Part shown: in pieces, positions 47,881 to 62,000 of the stretch
Layout of the letters: each line of letters begins with the position of its first letter
Numbering within the stretch: the stretch's first letter is position 1
DNA from: Ehretia macrophylla
Taxonomy: Eukaryota; Streptophyta; Magnoliopsida; Boraginales; Ehretiaceae
Assembly: GCA_037974665.1 (NCBI GenBank)
Contig: CM075768.1
Span: forward strand, 60,654,316 to 60,718,315
DNA: 64,000 nucleotides
Direction of reading: 5' to 3'
Made by a program: the position numbers and the translations under genes
Notes under the pieces: model-generated
Seen by the model: the letters and a program-made list of their open reading frames with translations, nothing else
What the model was told of the DNA's origin: nothing
Database searches by the model: none

Positions 47881-50405
47881 ACTCTCCGAGGAAGTCTAGC
47901 CCCCAGGTGAGAGAGGGACTTGGACAATGGTAGTCACGCTTGCACCGGCAAGCCCGATGCTACCCAGTGTGCGTGAACGCTACCACCCCAGAATGAAAGG
48001 TTGCAACCTTGTATGCAATGTACATTATGACATTTAATATATCACATTAGGAGGACAACAAAGTAGGTTGCCTCCGAGCAATCATAAGATTGCACATTGA
48101 CAAGTAATTTCACTTGAAAAGCGCATGGAGTTATATGAATATTAAACGGGCATCTATGTAACGCATGTAAATCAAATCATATAACTCATTTAGAAGTTCA
48201 CGTAATCAAATAATAAGATTATACAACATGCAACGACATCTACGTGGGATCGGGTGCAAGAAAGGCCTACTTGTCAACATGTAATCATCAAAATCATGTT
48301 TACGGATATGAGGTCAACTACGGGAAGCCTACTAATTACATAATTAAACATGATATCCATAGGATCAACACTTAGCGAGTATTCTTAGTCATTAGGGTTT
48401 CAATTCATACTCACCCGTGCGATTAAGTCCTAAGTTGTCACGTAATTAAACTCAAGACATGCATCAATTAATTAAAACACCCTCAAGTATTCAAAACAGT
48501 CCACACAACATCCAAGTTCCACAATCCCAACCATTTAATTCAACAAGAGAAGTTACAATAATTTTCAAATCATATCACTAAATGAAACCCTCACTGAAAT
48601 TGTCTGTTTTCTCACAATCATTTAGATAAGCAAAAAATCTCCAATTCCAGTGAACAAAATGTCAAATTAAATATCAAGGAGTGAACTAAATCCAGAAACA
48701 AACCTCGCATCATTTGGAGTTCGGGTTCAGGAGTTATAGCCAAAACCGTGAGACTACGCAAAACTGTCCAGATTTGCACACATTTCAATACTTGTCGTTT
48801 TTGAGGGCCTTAGGGTCAGATTTAGCCTTAGTCTATTTCTGACAAAAATGTCCATAACTGAAAAATATAGTAGTACACAAAATTTCATACATTTTGGATA
48901 TCATTTACTAAGTTCAAACTGGTTCGTTCTACAAGGACAGTGAATCTGTCAAAAACTGCTTCATTTTCCCAGATTTTCCAGATTTGGACACCTTTCAATG
49001 TTTTGCCATTTTGGGGACCTTAGAGTCAAAATTAGCTTTGAACTATTTCTATGAAAAATTCTCAGAACTGGCAAAACTAGTCACCTACCAATTTTCACGC
49101 ATTTGAAACATCATTTACCTGGTCAAAATCACTTCGCTCCAACAGAACAGAAAGCTGCCAAATACGCGATTTCACCTATCTTCACATTCTAGCTAAATAT
49201 CTTGCCATGCAGGTTTACCAAAGCTCATGTACACACATATATCACAAGTACAGAGGTACAAATAGACATTTAAAGGCATGCATGTGGTTTTTGAAAGCTT
49301 TTCAAGGAAGTTTTAGCCCTCACCTTAGCAAGACAACAAGAAGATGCACAAACTCTTGATGAAGCACAATGTCGACCTTTTTCCTTGCTTAGCCAAGAGA
49401 CAACTTGAGATTCTCTAATTTCCTAGCTTAGTAACCATGTTCTTAGTATGTGAATGAGGTTAGAACAAGAAGAAAACAAAATAGGAGCTATCAAACTTAC
49501 CTAAGCCGAGATGAAGGTTCTATGAGCTTGCATGTGTGACTTTTGCATTCTAGCTTGCTTGGTCGAGCTTCCTAGTAGCTTGCATGTCTTGATGAACCTT
49601 AGGATGATGAACTCAAGCTATGGAGAGTAGAATTTCAGCCAAGGGCTGAGAGAGAGAGAGAAAAAATGAGAGAGTGAGAGAAAATGAGAGAAAGAGAAAA
49701 TGTGAGAAAGAGAAAATAAAAGGCTTAGCATTTTGGTCGGCTATATGCTTCTACAATCTGATTTTTGTGTTGTCTTTTGAATGTTATTTAAATTGTTGGT
49801 AGACAAGGGTGATGTGGCCGAGATGGGTGGCTTAGTAGTTAGCAAAATGTGGCTTTGGTGCAAGCAAAAGGTATGACAATGTGAAGTCTTTGTCTTAAGC
49901 ATGCTTGGTTAAAATAATTTATATTCAAACTTTGCTCATAGCCCTTGGTTTGGCCGACCCTATGAGCATCAAGATCTGAATTTTTTGTTTGTTCAAGGCT
50001 TATTTTATTGCGTGTTTGGGAAGTGCAAAAGAATAAAGAATAAAGAATAGGAATGTTTAGCTTTTTGTGAGATTTCGTCTTCTAGTGAGTTGACTTAGCA
50101 TTTTAATATTAGTTAGTGGAGTTTGTAGGATTAATTAATGATCTAGTGCTTCGTGTAAGAAACTTTCTTGATTAGCGTGCGCGCACGCTTTTCTAGGTTT
50201 AGGGCACGCACTACGAGGTAAGGCATGAACTACGAGACGAATGCCCGTTTTTCAAGTAAATGCACGCAGCCTTAAATGTATGCACGTAATTCAATGCAAG
50301 GCACAGAAAATGAAACAGGATTCTTAAACCTAGGTCAAGGCACGCAAATCTAAGTAAGGGCACACGAAATGAGGTATTGCACACAAATCGAGGTCGGTCC
50401 TCACA
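47881..50405 (-). repeat. 5' LTR of reverse element, 5' part
   Basis: This is the continuation of the LTR broken at 43744. On the reverse strand it starts tgtgaggaccgacctcg at 50405, next to satellite. It has the hairpin word at 48050-48077, the palindrome ggttgcaacc at 47999-48008 and a GA-rich tract at 49650-49720. The two parts together are about 3.5 kb. No gene is seen in this stretch. Confidence 0.88.
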
Positions 50406-53400
50406 CCGCATAACTCCTTACGGATCAAAAGTTATAGGCAAATGAGCAACAGAGACCTGGTCCCAAGCCCAACGCCCTCGGTTTGCGAGCCCAGCCTCTA
50501 CGTGAAGTGAAGTTGTCATGCATAAGGTGTCGTGGGATTTGGTAAAAGAAATGTGATGGATTAGGTTGTCATCCATTTCGCGGCTGGCGACGTACAATCC
50601 GGGATGAAAAAATAGTGCAAAAGAAAAAAAGTACCCCGAAACTATTTTGGGCTCTGAAAATAGACACAGCCGAGCAGGGTTGCTGACCCCGTCGTAGAGC
50701 TCTCAGAGAGCTTTCCAACGGTATACTGTGCACCACATAACTCATTACGGATCGAAATTTATAGGCACTAGAGCGACGGAGACCTAGTCCCAAACCCCAC
50801 GCCCTTGGTTTGTGGGCCAAGCCTCTACGTGAAACGAAGTTGTCTTTCCCAAGGTGCCATGGGATTCGGTAATACAAATGGGATCGATTATGTTGTCTTC
50901 CTTTTCACCGCTCATGACGTACGATCTGGGAAAGAAAAATAGCGCAAAAGATGAAAAGTGTCCCAAAACTGATGAAAACTTTTGATTTTGGGCTTCGAAA
51001 ATAGGAGAAGCATAGCAAGCTTGCTTCCCCCGTTGTAGAGCTCTTGAAGAGCTTTCCTACGGTATGCTGTGCGTTGCGTAACTCCTTACGGATCAAAAGT
51101 TATGGGCATTGGAGCGATGGAGACCTGGTCCTAAGCCCCACGCCCTCGGTTTGCGGGCCAAGCCTCTACGTGAAGCGAAGTTGTCTTGCCCAAGGTCCCG
51201 TGGTATTCGATAATAGAAATGTGATGGATTAGGTTGTCGTCCTTTTCGTGGCTCACGACGTATAATCCGGGACGGAAAAACTACACAATATAAGAAAAGT
51301 GTCCCGAAACTGATGAAAATGTTCGATTTTGGGATCTAAAAGCAGGCGCAGCAAAGCAGGGTTGCTTCCCCCATCGTATAGCTCTGGGAGATCTTTCCAA
51401 CGGTATGCTTTGCGCCGCATAACTCCTTACGGATCAAAGTTATGGGCACCGGAGCGACGGAGACTTGGTCCCAAGCCCCACGCCCTCGGTTTGCGGGCCA
51501 ATCCTCTACGTGAAGCGAAGTTGTCTTGCCCAAGGTCCTGTGGGGCTCAATAATAGAAATGTGATGGATTAGGTTGTCTTCCTTTTCGCGGCTCACGACG
51601 TTCGATCCGGGACGAAAAAACAGTGCAAAAGAAGAAAAGTGTCCCGAAATTGTTGAAAACATTCGATTTTGGGCTTCGAAAACAAGCGTAACCGAGCAGG
51701 CTTACTGCCCCATCGTAGACCTCTCAGAGAGCTTTCCAATGGTATGCTTTGCGCCGCGTAAATCCTTACGGATCGAAAGTTATGGGCAAATGAGCTACGG
51801 AGACCAGGTCCCAAGCCCCATGCCCCTGGTTTTCGGGTCCAGCCTCTACGTGAAGCGAAGTTGTCTTGCCCAAGGTGTCGTGGGATTCGATAATAGAAAT
51901 GTGATGGATTAGGTTGTCTTCTTTTTCGCGGCTCACGACGTACGATCCGGGATAGAAAAACAGCGAAAATGAAGAAAAATGTCCCGAAACTGATGAAAAC
52001 GTTCGATTTTGGGTTCCGAAAATAGACGCATCTTAGCAGGCTTGTTGACCACGTCGTAGAGCTCTCGAAGAGCATTCCAACGGTAGGCCGTGCGTCGCGT
52101 AACTCATTACGGATCAAAAGTTATGGGCATTGGAGCGACGGAGACCTGGTCCCAAGCCCCACGCCCTCGATTTGCTGGCCCAGCCTCTACGTGAAGCAAA
52201 TTTGTCTTCCCCAAGATACCGTGGGATTCGATAATAGAAATGTGATTGATTAGGTTGTCGTCCTTTTTGCGACTCACGACGTACAATCCAGGAAGGAAAA
52301 ATAGCGCAAAAAAGAAAAGTGTCGTGAAACTGATGAAAACGTTGGATTTTGGGCTCGAAAAATAGGTGCAGTAGAGTAGGCTTGCCATCCCCATCGTATA
52401 ACTCTCGGAGAGCTTTCCAACGGTATGTTGTGCGCCGCGTAACTCCTTACGGATAAAAAGTTATGGGTACCGGAGCGACGTAGACCTGGTCCCAAGCCCC
52501 ACGCTCTCGGTGGCGAAGTTGTCTTGCCCAAGGTGTCATGGGATTCGGTAATAGAAATGTGATAGATTAGGTTGTCATGCTTTTCGCGACTCACGACGTA
52601 CAATCCAGGTAGGAAAAATAGCGCAGAAGAAGAAAAGTATCCCAAAACTGATGAAAACATTCGATTTTGGGCTCCAAAAATATGCGCAGCTGAGTAGGCT
52701 TTCTATCCCCATCGTAGAGCTCTCTGAGAGCTTTCTAACAGTATGCTGTGCGCCACGTAACTCGTTACGGATCAGAAATTATGGGCACCGGAGCGACGGA
52801 GACGTGGTCTTAAGCCCCACGCCCTCAGTTTGCGGGCCCAGCCTCTACGTGAAGCGAAGTTGTCTTGCCAAGGTGCCATGGAATTCGGTAATAGAAATTT
52901 GATGGATTAGGTTGTCGTTCTTCTCGCGGCTTACAACGTACGATACCGGTAGGAAAAATTGCGCAAAAGAAGAAAAGTGTCCCGGAACTGATTAAAACAT
53001 TCGATTTTGGGCTAGTAAAACAGGCGCAGCAAAGCAGGCTTGCCACCTCCGTCGTATATCTTTCGGAGAGATTTCCAACGGTATGCTGTGCTCCGCGTAA
53101 CTCCTTACGGATCAAAATTTATGGGCACCGGGGATACGGAGACCTGGTCCCAAGCCCCACGTCCTCGGTTTGCGGGCCCAACCTCTACGTGAAGTGAAGT
53201 TGTCTTGCCCAATGTGCCATGGGATTCGGTAATAGAATTGTGATGGTTTAGGTTGTCATCCTCTTCACGGCTCACGACGTACGACCCGGGAAGGAAAAAT
53301 AGCGCAAAAGAAGAAAAGTGTCCAAAAACTGATGAAAACGTTCAATTTTGTGATCCGAAAACAGGCGCAGCTACGCAGGCTTGCCTCCTCCATTGTAGAT

Positions 53401-53533
53401 CTCTTGAAGAGCTTTCCAACGGTATGCTGTGCACCACGTAACGCCTTACGGATCAAAAGTTATGGACATCGGAGCGACAAAGACATGGTCCCAAGCCCCA
53501 TGCCCTCGGTTAGCGGGCCCAGCCTCGACGTGA
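50406..53533 (+). repeat. Satellite array 4, forward
   Basis: About nine monomers of the same family and orientation as arrays 1-3. Small deletions occur near 50649 (about 17 bp) and 52512 (about 30 bp). The array ends at an abrupt orientation switch. Confidence 0.95.
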
Positions 53534-56500
53534 GTCGCGAAACGGACGACAACCTAATCCATCACATTTCAATTACCGAATCCCATGACAACTTGGGCAA
53601 GACAACTTCACTTCACGTACAGGCTGGGACCGCAAACCGAGGGCGTGGGGCTTGGGACCAGGTCTCTGTCGCTCCGGTGCCCATAACTTTTGATCCGTAA
53701 AGAGTTACGTGGCGCACAGCAAACCGTTGTAAAGCACTCCAAGAGGTCTACGGAGGGGGCAGCAAGCCTGCTTTGCTGCACCTATTTTCGTAGCCCAAAA
53801 TCGAACGTTTTCATCAGTTTCGGGACACTTTTCTTCTTTTGCGCTATTTTTTTTCCCGGTTCGTACGTCATGAGTCGCGAAAAGAACGACAACATAATCC
53901 ATCACATTTCTATTACTAAATCCCACTGCACCTTGGGCAAGGCAACATCGCTTCACATAGAGGCTTGGGACCAGGTTTCCTTCGCTCCCGTGCCCATAAC
54001 TTTTGATCTGTAAGAAGTTATGCGGCGCACAGCATACCGTTGGAAAGCTCTCCGAGAGCTCTACGACAGGGTCAGCATGCCTGCTCAACTGCCCCTATTT
54101 TCGGAACCCAAAATCGAATATTTTCATTAGTTTCGGGACACTTTTCTTCTTTTGTGCTATTTTTTCTTCCCGGATCGTACGTCGTGAGCCGTGAAAAGGA
54201 CGACAACCTAATCCATCACATTTCTATTATCGAATCCCATGAAACCTTGGGCAAGACAACTTCACTTCACGTAGAGGCTGGGCCTGCACACCAAGAGCGT
54301 GAGGCTTGGGACCAGGTCTCCGTCGCGCCGGTGCCCATAACTTTTGATCCGTAAGGACTTACGCGGCGCACAACTTACTGTTGGAAAGCTCTCCGAGAGC
54401 TCTATGACGGGAACTGCAAGCCTGCTCAGCTGCGTCAGTTTTTGGAGCACAAAATTGAATGTTTTTATCAGTTACGGGACACTTTCCTTCTTTTGCGGAG
54501 TTTTTTCATCCCGTATCGTATGTCGTCATCCGCGAAAAGGACGATAACCTAATCCATCACATTTCTATTACCGAATCCAATGGCACCTTGGGCAAGACAA
54601 CTTTCGTTCACGTAGAGGCTTTGCCCGCAAACCGAGGGCGTGGGGCTTGGGACCAGGTCTCCGTCGATCTGGTGCGCATAACTTTTGATCCGTAAGGAGT
54701 TACGTGGCACACAACATACCGTTGGAAAGCTCTCTGAGAGCTCTACGATGAAGTTAGCGTGCCTGCTCGACTGCGCTTGTTTTCAGAGTCCAAAATCGAA
54801 TGTTTTCATCAGTTTCGAGATACTTTCATCTTTTGCGTTGTTTTTCCTTCCTGGATCGTACGTCGTGAGCCACGAAAAGGACGACAACCTAATCCAACAC
54901 ATTTCTATTACCGAATCCCACAGCACCTTGGGCAAGACATCTTCACTTCACATAGAGGCTGGGCCCGCAAACCGAGGGTGTAGGGCATGGGACCAAGTCT
55001 CCGTTGCTTCAGTGCCCATTACTTTTGATCCGTAAGGAGTTATGTGGCGCACAACATACCGTTGGTAAGCTCTCCGAGAGCTCTACGACGGGGACAACAA
55101 GCCTGCTATGATGCGCCTATTTTCGGAACCCAAAATCGAACGTTTTCATAAGTTTCGGGACACTTTTCTTCTTTTGCGCTATTTTTCCTTTCCCGGATCG
55201 TACGTCGTGAGCCGTGAAAAGGACGACAACCTAATCCATCACATTTCTATTACTGAATCCTATGACACCTTGGGCAAGACAACTTCGCTTCACGTAGAGG
55301 CTGGGCCCTTAAACAGAGGGCGTGGGGCTTAGGATAAGGTCTCCGTCGCTCCAGTGCCCATAACTTTTGATCCGTAAGGAGTTATGCGGCGCACATCATA
55401 CAGTTGGAAAGATCTTCGAGTGTTCTACGACGGGGGTAGCAAGCCTTCTCCACTACTCCAGGTCTAAGAGCCCAAAATCAAATGTTTTCATCAGTTTCGG
55501 AAAACTTTTCTTCTTTTGCGCTATTTTTCCTTCCCGGATCGTACGTCGTGATCTGCAAAAAGGACAACTACCTAATCAATCACATTTCTCTTCCTGAATC
55601 CCACGGCACCTTGGGCAACACAACTTCGCTTCAAGTTGAGGCTGGGCCCACAAACCGAAGGCGTGGGGCATGGGACCAAGTCTCCGCCGCTCCGGAGCCT
55701 ATAATTTTTGATCTGTAAGGAGTTACGCGGCGCACAGCATACCGTTGGAAAGCTCTCCGAGAACTCTACGACGAGGTCAGCAAGCTTGCTCGGCTATGCC
55801 TATTTTTGGAACAAAAAATTGAACGTTTTCATCTGTTTGGGACACTTTTCTTCTTTTGCGCTGTTTTTCTGTCCCAGATCGTACGTCGTCAGCCGCGAAA
55901 AGGAAGATAGCCTAATCCATCACATTTCTATTATCGAATACCACGACACCTTGGGCATGACAACTTCACTTCACGTAGAGGCTGGGTCCGCAAACCGAGG
56001 GCATAGGGCTTGAGACCAGGTCTTCGTCGCTCATTTGCTCATAACTTTTGATCTGTAAGGAGTTATGCGACACACTTCATACCGTTGGAAAGCCTTTCGA
56101 GAGCTCTACGACGAGGGTAGCAAACCTGCGCGTCTGCGCTGGTTTTCGGAGCCCAAAATTGAACGTTTTCATCAGTTTTGGGACACTTTTCTTCTTTTGC
56201 GCTGATTTTTCATCCCGGATCGCAAGTCGTGAGCCGCGGGAAGGACGACATTCTAATCCATCACATTTATGTTACCGAATACCTCGGCACCTTGGGCAAG
56301 ACAACTTCGCTTCACGTAGAGGCTGGGCCCGCAAACCGAGGGCGTGGGGCTTGGGACCAGGTCTCCATCGCTCCGGTGCCAATAACTTTTGATCTGTAAG
56401 GAGTTACGCGGCGCACAACATACCGTTGGAAATCTATCCGGGAGCTCTACGATGTGGACAGCAAGTCTGCTATGCTGCGCCTATTTTCGGTTCCCAAAAT

Positions 56501-59171
56501 CGAATGTTTTCATCTGTTTTGGGACACTTTTCTTATTTTACGCTATTTTTCCTTCCCAGATCGTACGTTGTGAGCTGAGAAAAGGATGACAACCTAATCC
56601 ATCACATTTGTATTACTGAATTCCACAACACCTTGGGCAAGACAACTTCGCTTCACCTAGAGGCTTGGCCCACAAACTGAGGGTGTGGGGCGTAGGACTA
56701 GGTCTCCGTCGCTCCGGTACCCATAACTTTTGATCCGTAAGGAGTTACGCGGCGCAATGCATAGCGTTGGAAAGTTCTTCGAGGGCTCTACGACAGGGGC
56801 AGCAAGCCTACTCCGCCGCACCTGTTTTTCTAGCCCAAAATCGAACATTTTCATTAGTTTCAGGGCACTTTTCTTCTTTTGCGATATTTTTTCATCCTGG
56901 ATCGTACGTCGTGAGCTGCGAAAAGGATGACAACCTAATCCATCACATTTCAATTAGCCAATCCCACGGCACCTTGGGCAAAACAACTTTACCTCACGTA
57001 GAAGCTGGGCTCGCAAACCGAGGACGTGGGACTTGGGACCAGGTCTCCGTCGCTTTGGTGCCTATAACTTTTGATCCGTAACGAGTTACGCGGCGCACAG
57101 TATATCGTTGGAAAGCTCTCTGAGAGCTCTGCAACGGGGTCAGCAAGCTTGCTTGGCTGCGCCACTTTTCGGAACCCAAAATCGAACGTTTTCATCAGTT
57201 ATGGGACACGTTTCTTTATTTGCGATGTTTTTCCATCCCAGATGATACGTCGTTAGCCTAAAAAAGGACGACAACCTAATCTATCACATTTCTATTACCG
57301 AATCCCACGACACCTTGGGCATGATAACTTCACTTCATATAGAGGCTGGGCCCGCAAACCGAGGGTGTAGGCCTTGGGACCAAGTCTCCGTCACTCCTTT
57401 ACCCATAACTTTTGATCTGTAAGGAGTTACGCGACGCACAACATACCGTTGGAAAGCTCTCTGAGAGCTCTACGACGTAAACAGTGAGCGTGCTCGGCTG
57501 CGCCTATTTTCATAGCCTAAAATTGAACGTTTTCATCAGTTTCGGGACACTTTTCTTCTTTTTGCGCTTTTTTCCGTCCCGGATCGTAAGTCGTGAGCAG
57601 CGAAAAGGACGACAACTTAATCCATCAGATTTTTATTATCGAATACCATGACACCTTGGGCAAGACAACTTTGCTTCACATAGAGGCTGGGCCCGCAAAC
57701 CGAGGGCGTAAGGCTTGGGACCAGGTCTCCGTCGCTCCGGTGCCCATAACTTTTGTTCCGTAAGGAGTTACACGGTGCACAGTATACCGTTGGAAAGCTC
57801 TCCTAGAGCTCTACGACGAGCACAGCAAGCCTGCTCAACAGCGCCTATTCTCGGAGCCCAAAATCGAACGTTTTCATCAGTTTTCTTCTTTTTGCGCTGT
57901 TTTTCTTTCTTGGATCGTACGTCGTGAGCCGCTGAAAAGACAACAACCTAATCCATCACATTTCTATTATCGTATCCCATGGCACCTTAGGCAAGACAAC
58001 TTCGCTTCACGTAGAGGCTGGGCCTGTAAACTGAGGGCGTGGGGATTGGGACTAGGTCTCATTCGCTCTGGTACTCATAACTTTTGATCCATAAGGAGTT
58101 ATGCAGTGCATAACATACTGTTGGAAAGCTCCCTGAGAGCTCTATGATGGAGTCAGCGAGCTTGCTCGATTGTGCTTGTTTTCGGAGTCCAAAATCAAAC
58201 ATTTTCATCAATTTCCAGACACTTTTCTTCTTTTGCACTATTTTTCTGTCCCGGATCGTACGTCGTGAGCCATGAAAGGGACGACAACCTAATTCAACAC
58301 ATTTCTATTACCAAATCCCACGGCATCTTTGGCAAGACAATTTCACTTCACTTAGAGGCTGGGCCCGCAAACCGACGGCTTGGGGCTTGGGACCATGTCT
58401 CCGTCGCTCCGGTGCCCATAACTTTTGATCCGTAAGGAGTTACGCGATGCACAACATCCCATTGGAAAGCTCTCCGAGAGCTCTACGATGGGGAAGGCAA
58501 GCCTGCTATGCTGCGCCTATTTTTGGAGTCCAAAATCGAACGTTTTCATCAGTTTCAGGATACTTTACTTCTTTTGCTCTATTTTTCCTTCCCGGATCGT
58601 ACGTCGTGAGCCGTGAATAGGACAACAACCTAATCCATCAAATTTCTATTACCGAATCCCACAGCACCTTGGGCAAGATAACTTCGCTTCATGTAGAGGC
58701 TTGGCCCACAAATCGAAGGCGTGGGGCTTGGGACCAGGTCTTCGTCGCTCCGGTGCCCATAACTTTTGATCCGTAAAGAGTTACGCGGCGGACAACATAA
58801 AGTTGGAAAGCTATTCGAGAGCTCTATGACTGGGGCAGCAAGCCTACTCTGCTGCGCCTATTTTCGGATCCCAAAATCGAACGTTTTAATTTCTTTCGGG
58901 GTACTTTTCTTCTTTTGCACTATTTTTTAATCCCGGATCGTATGTCGTAAGCCGTAAAAAAGACTACATCCTAATCCATCACATTTCTATTACCGAATCC
59001 CAAGGCACCTTGGGCAAGACAACTTCCCTTCACGTAGAGGTTGGGCCCACAAACCGAGGGCGTGAGGTTTGAGACCAGGTCTCCGTCGCTCCGGTGCGTA
59101 TAACTTTTGATCCGTAAGTAGTTATGCGGCGCACAACATAACGTTGGAAAGCTCTCAGAGAGCTCTACTAC

Positions 59172-62000
59172 GGGGTCAGTAAGGCTGCTTGGCTGTGCCA
59201 ATTTTTGGAACCCAAAATCGAACATTTTCATCCGTTTCGGGATACTTTTCTTCTTTTGCGCTATTTTTTCATCCCTGATAGTACGTCGTGAGCCTCGAAA
59301 AGGACAACAACCTAATCCATCACATTTATATTACCGAATCCCACGACACCTTGGGCAAGACAACTTCATTTCACATAGAGGCTGGGCCGGCAAACCTAGG
59401 GCGTGGGTCTTGGGACCAGCTCTCCGTCGCTCCGGACCCCATAACTTTTGATCCGTAAGGAGTTACGCGGCGCACAACATACCATTGGAAACCTCTCTGA
59501 GAGCTCTACGATGGGGGCAGCAACCATGCTTGGCTGCTCCTATTTTCATGCCCAAAATCAAACATTTTTATCAGTTTTGGGACACTTTTCTTCTTTTACG
59601 CTGTTTTTCCGTCACGGATCGTACATCGTGAGCCGCGAAAAGAACGACAACCTAATCCATTACATTTTTATTATCGACTCCCATGGCACCTTGGGCAAGA
59701 CAACTTCGCCTCACGTAGAGGCTGGGACAGCAAACTGAGGGCGTGGTGCTTGGGACCAGGTCTCCGTCGCTCCGGTGCCCATAACTTTTGATCCGTAAGG
59801 AGTTACGCAATGCACACCATACCGTTGGAAAGCTCTCCGAGAGCTTTACAACTTGGGCAGTAAGCCTGCTCGGCTACGCCTATTTTTAGTGCCCAAAATT
59901 GAACATTTTTATCAGTTTCTAGACACTTTTCTTCGTTGCCGCTATTTTTCCTTCCCTGATCGTACGTCGTGAGCCGTGAAAAGGATGACAACCTAATCCT
60001 TCACATTTCTATTACCGAATCCCACAACACCTTGGGTAAGACAACTTCCCTTCACGAAGAGGCTGGGCCCACAAACCGACGGCGTAGGGCTAGGGACCAG
60101 GTCTCCGTCGCTCCTTTGCCCATAACTTTTGATCCGAAATGAGTTATGCGGTGCACAACATACTGTTGGAAAGCTCTCTGAGAGCTCTACGACGGGGGCC
60201 GCAAGCATGCTCGGCTGAGCCTGTTTTCGAAGCCCAAAATCAAATATTTTCAACAGTTTCGGGACACTTTTCTTCTTTTGCGCTGTTTTTCCGTCCTGGA
60301 TCGTACGTCGTGAGCCGCTCAAATGATGACAACCTAATCCATCACATTTCTATTACCGAATCACACGGCACCTTGGGCAAGACAACTTCACCTCACGTAG
60401 AGGCTGGGCCCTGCAAACCGAGGGCGTGGGGCTTGGGACCAGTTCTCCGTCGCTCTATTGCCCATAACTTTTGATCCTTAAGGAGTTACACGGTGCACAG
60501 CATACCGTTGGAAAGCTCTCCGAGAGCTCTACGATGGGGGCAACTAGCCTGCTCGGCTGCGTCCATTTTTGGAGTCCAAAAATGAACGTTTTCATCAGTT
60601 TCGGGATACTTTTCTTCTTTTGCGCTATTTTTTCATCTCGAATCGTACGTTGTGAGCCGCAAAATGGATGACAACCTAATCCATCATATTTCTATTACCG
60701 AATCCCACGGCACCTCGGGCAAGACAACTTTGCTTCACTTAGAGGCTGGGCTCGCAAACCAAGGGCATGGGACTTGGGACCAGGTCTCCGTCACTCCTTT
60801 GACCATAACTTTTGATCCGTAAGGAGTTACATGACGCACAACATACCATTGGAAAGCTCTCCGAGAGCTCTTCGATGGGGGCAGCAACCATGCTCGGCTA
60901 CTCCTATTTTAATGCCCAAAATTGAACATTTTCATCAGTTTCGGAACACTTTTCTTCTTTTACAATGTTTTTCCGTCCCGAATTGTACGTCGTGGGCCGC
61001 GAAAAGGACGACAACCTAATCCATCACATTTCTATTATCGAATCCCACAGTACCTTGGGCAAGACAACTTCGTTTCACGTAGACGCTTGGCTCGCAAAAC
61101 GAGGGCGTGGGGCTTGGGACCAAGTCTCCGTCCCTCCGGTGCTCATCACTTTTGATCTGTAAGGAGTTACGCGGCGCACAACATATAGTTGGAAAGCTCT
61201 CCGAGAACTAAACGACGTGGATAGCAAGTCTGCAATGCTGCGCCTATTTTCGGAGCACAAAATCAAAGGTTTTCATTAATTTCGGGACACTTTTCTTTTT
61301 TTGCACTGTTTTTCCGTCCCAGATCGTACGTCATGAGCCGCGGAAAGGACGATAACCTAATCTATCACATTTATGTTATCGAATCGCACGGCACCTTGGG
61401 CAAGAGAACTTCGCTTCACGTAGAGGCTTGCCCGCAAACCGAGGGCGTGGGGCTTGGGACCAGGTCTCCGTCGCTCTGGTGCCCATAACTTTTGTTCCGT
61501 AAGGAGTTACGTGGCGCACAGCATACCGTTGAAAAGCTCTCCGAGAGCTCTACGAAGGGTGCAGCAAGCTTGCTTGGCTGCACCTATTTTTGGAGCTCAA
61601 AATTGAATGTTTTCACCAGTTTCGAAACACTTTTCTTCTTTTGCGCTGTTTTTCAGTCTCGGATCATATGTCGTGAGTCGCAAAAAGGACGACAACCTAA
61701 TTCATCACATTTCTATTAGAGAATCCCATGACACCTTGGTCAAGAAAACTTCACTTCACGTAGAGGCTGGGCCCACAAACCGAGGGCGTGGGGCTTGTGA
61801 CCAGGTCTCCGTCACTCCGGTGCCCATAACTTTTGATCGTAAGGAGTTACGCGGCGCACAACATGCCGTTGGAAAGCTCTCCGAGGGCTCTACGACGGGG
61901 GCAACAAGCCTGCTAGGTTGCAACTGTTTTCGGAGCCCAAAATCGAATGTACGATCTGGGATGGAAAAACAGTGCAAAATCTCTCCGAGAGCTCTACGAC
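59172..62000 (-). repeat. One higher-order repeat period (2829 bp) in array 5
   Basis: Three separate variants recur at exactly 2829 bp: ggggtcag followed by aaggctgcttgg (59172 and 62001), agcaaccatgcttgg (59519 and 62348), and cctaatcct followed by tcacattt (59992 and 62821). A weaker copy of the second variant also sits about 1364 bp after each (60883 and 63711), suggesting a four-monomer sub-period. Confidence 0.8.
61921..61980. repeat. Rearranged satellite monomer with a short inverted insert
   Basis: In the reverse array the sequence changes at about 61949 to gtacgatctgggatgg followed by aaaaacagtgcaaaa, which is forward-strand monomer sequence, and returns to reverse orientation at 61981 (ctctccgagagctc). 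About two thirds of the monomer is missing there. Confidence 0.8.

Larger units (their letters stand above)
40918..50405 (-). mobile_element. Truncated long-LTR Ty3/gypsy element, reverse strand
   Basis: Reading on the reverse strand: 5' LTR (50405 to 42730, interrupted by a nested solo LTR), primer site, gag, zinc knuckles and the start of protease, then a break at about 40918 into satellite. Reverse transcriptase, integrase and 3' LTR are absent. The LTR is of the same group as 28776-32504 (same start and end words, same block order). Confidence 0.88.
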
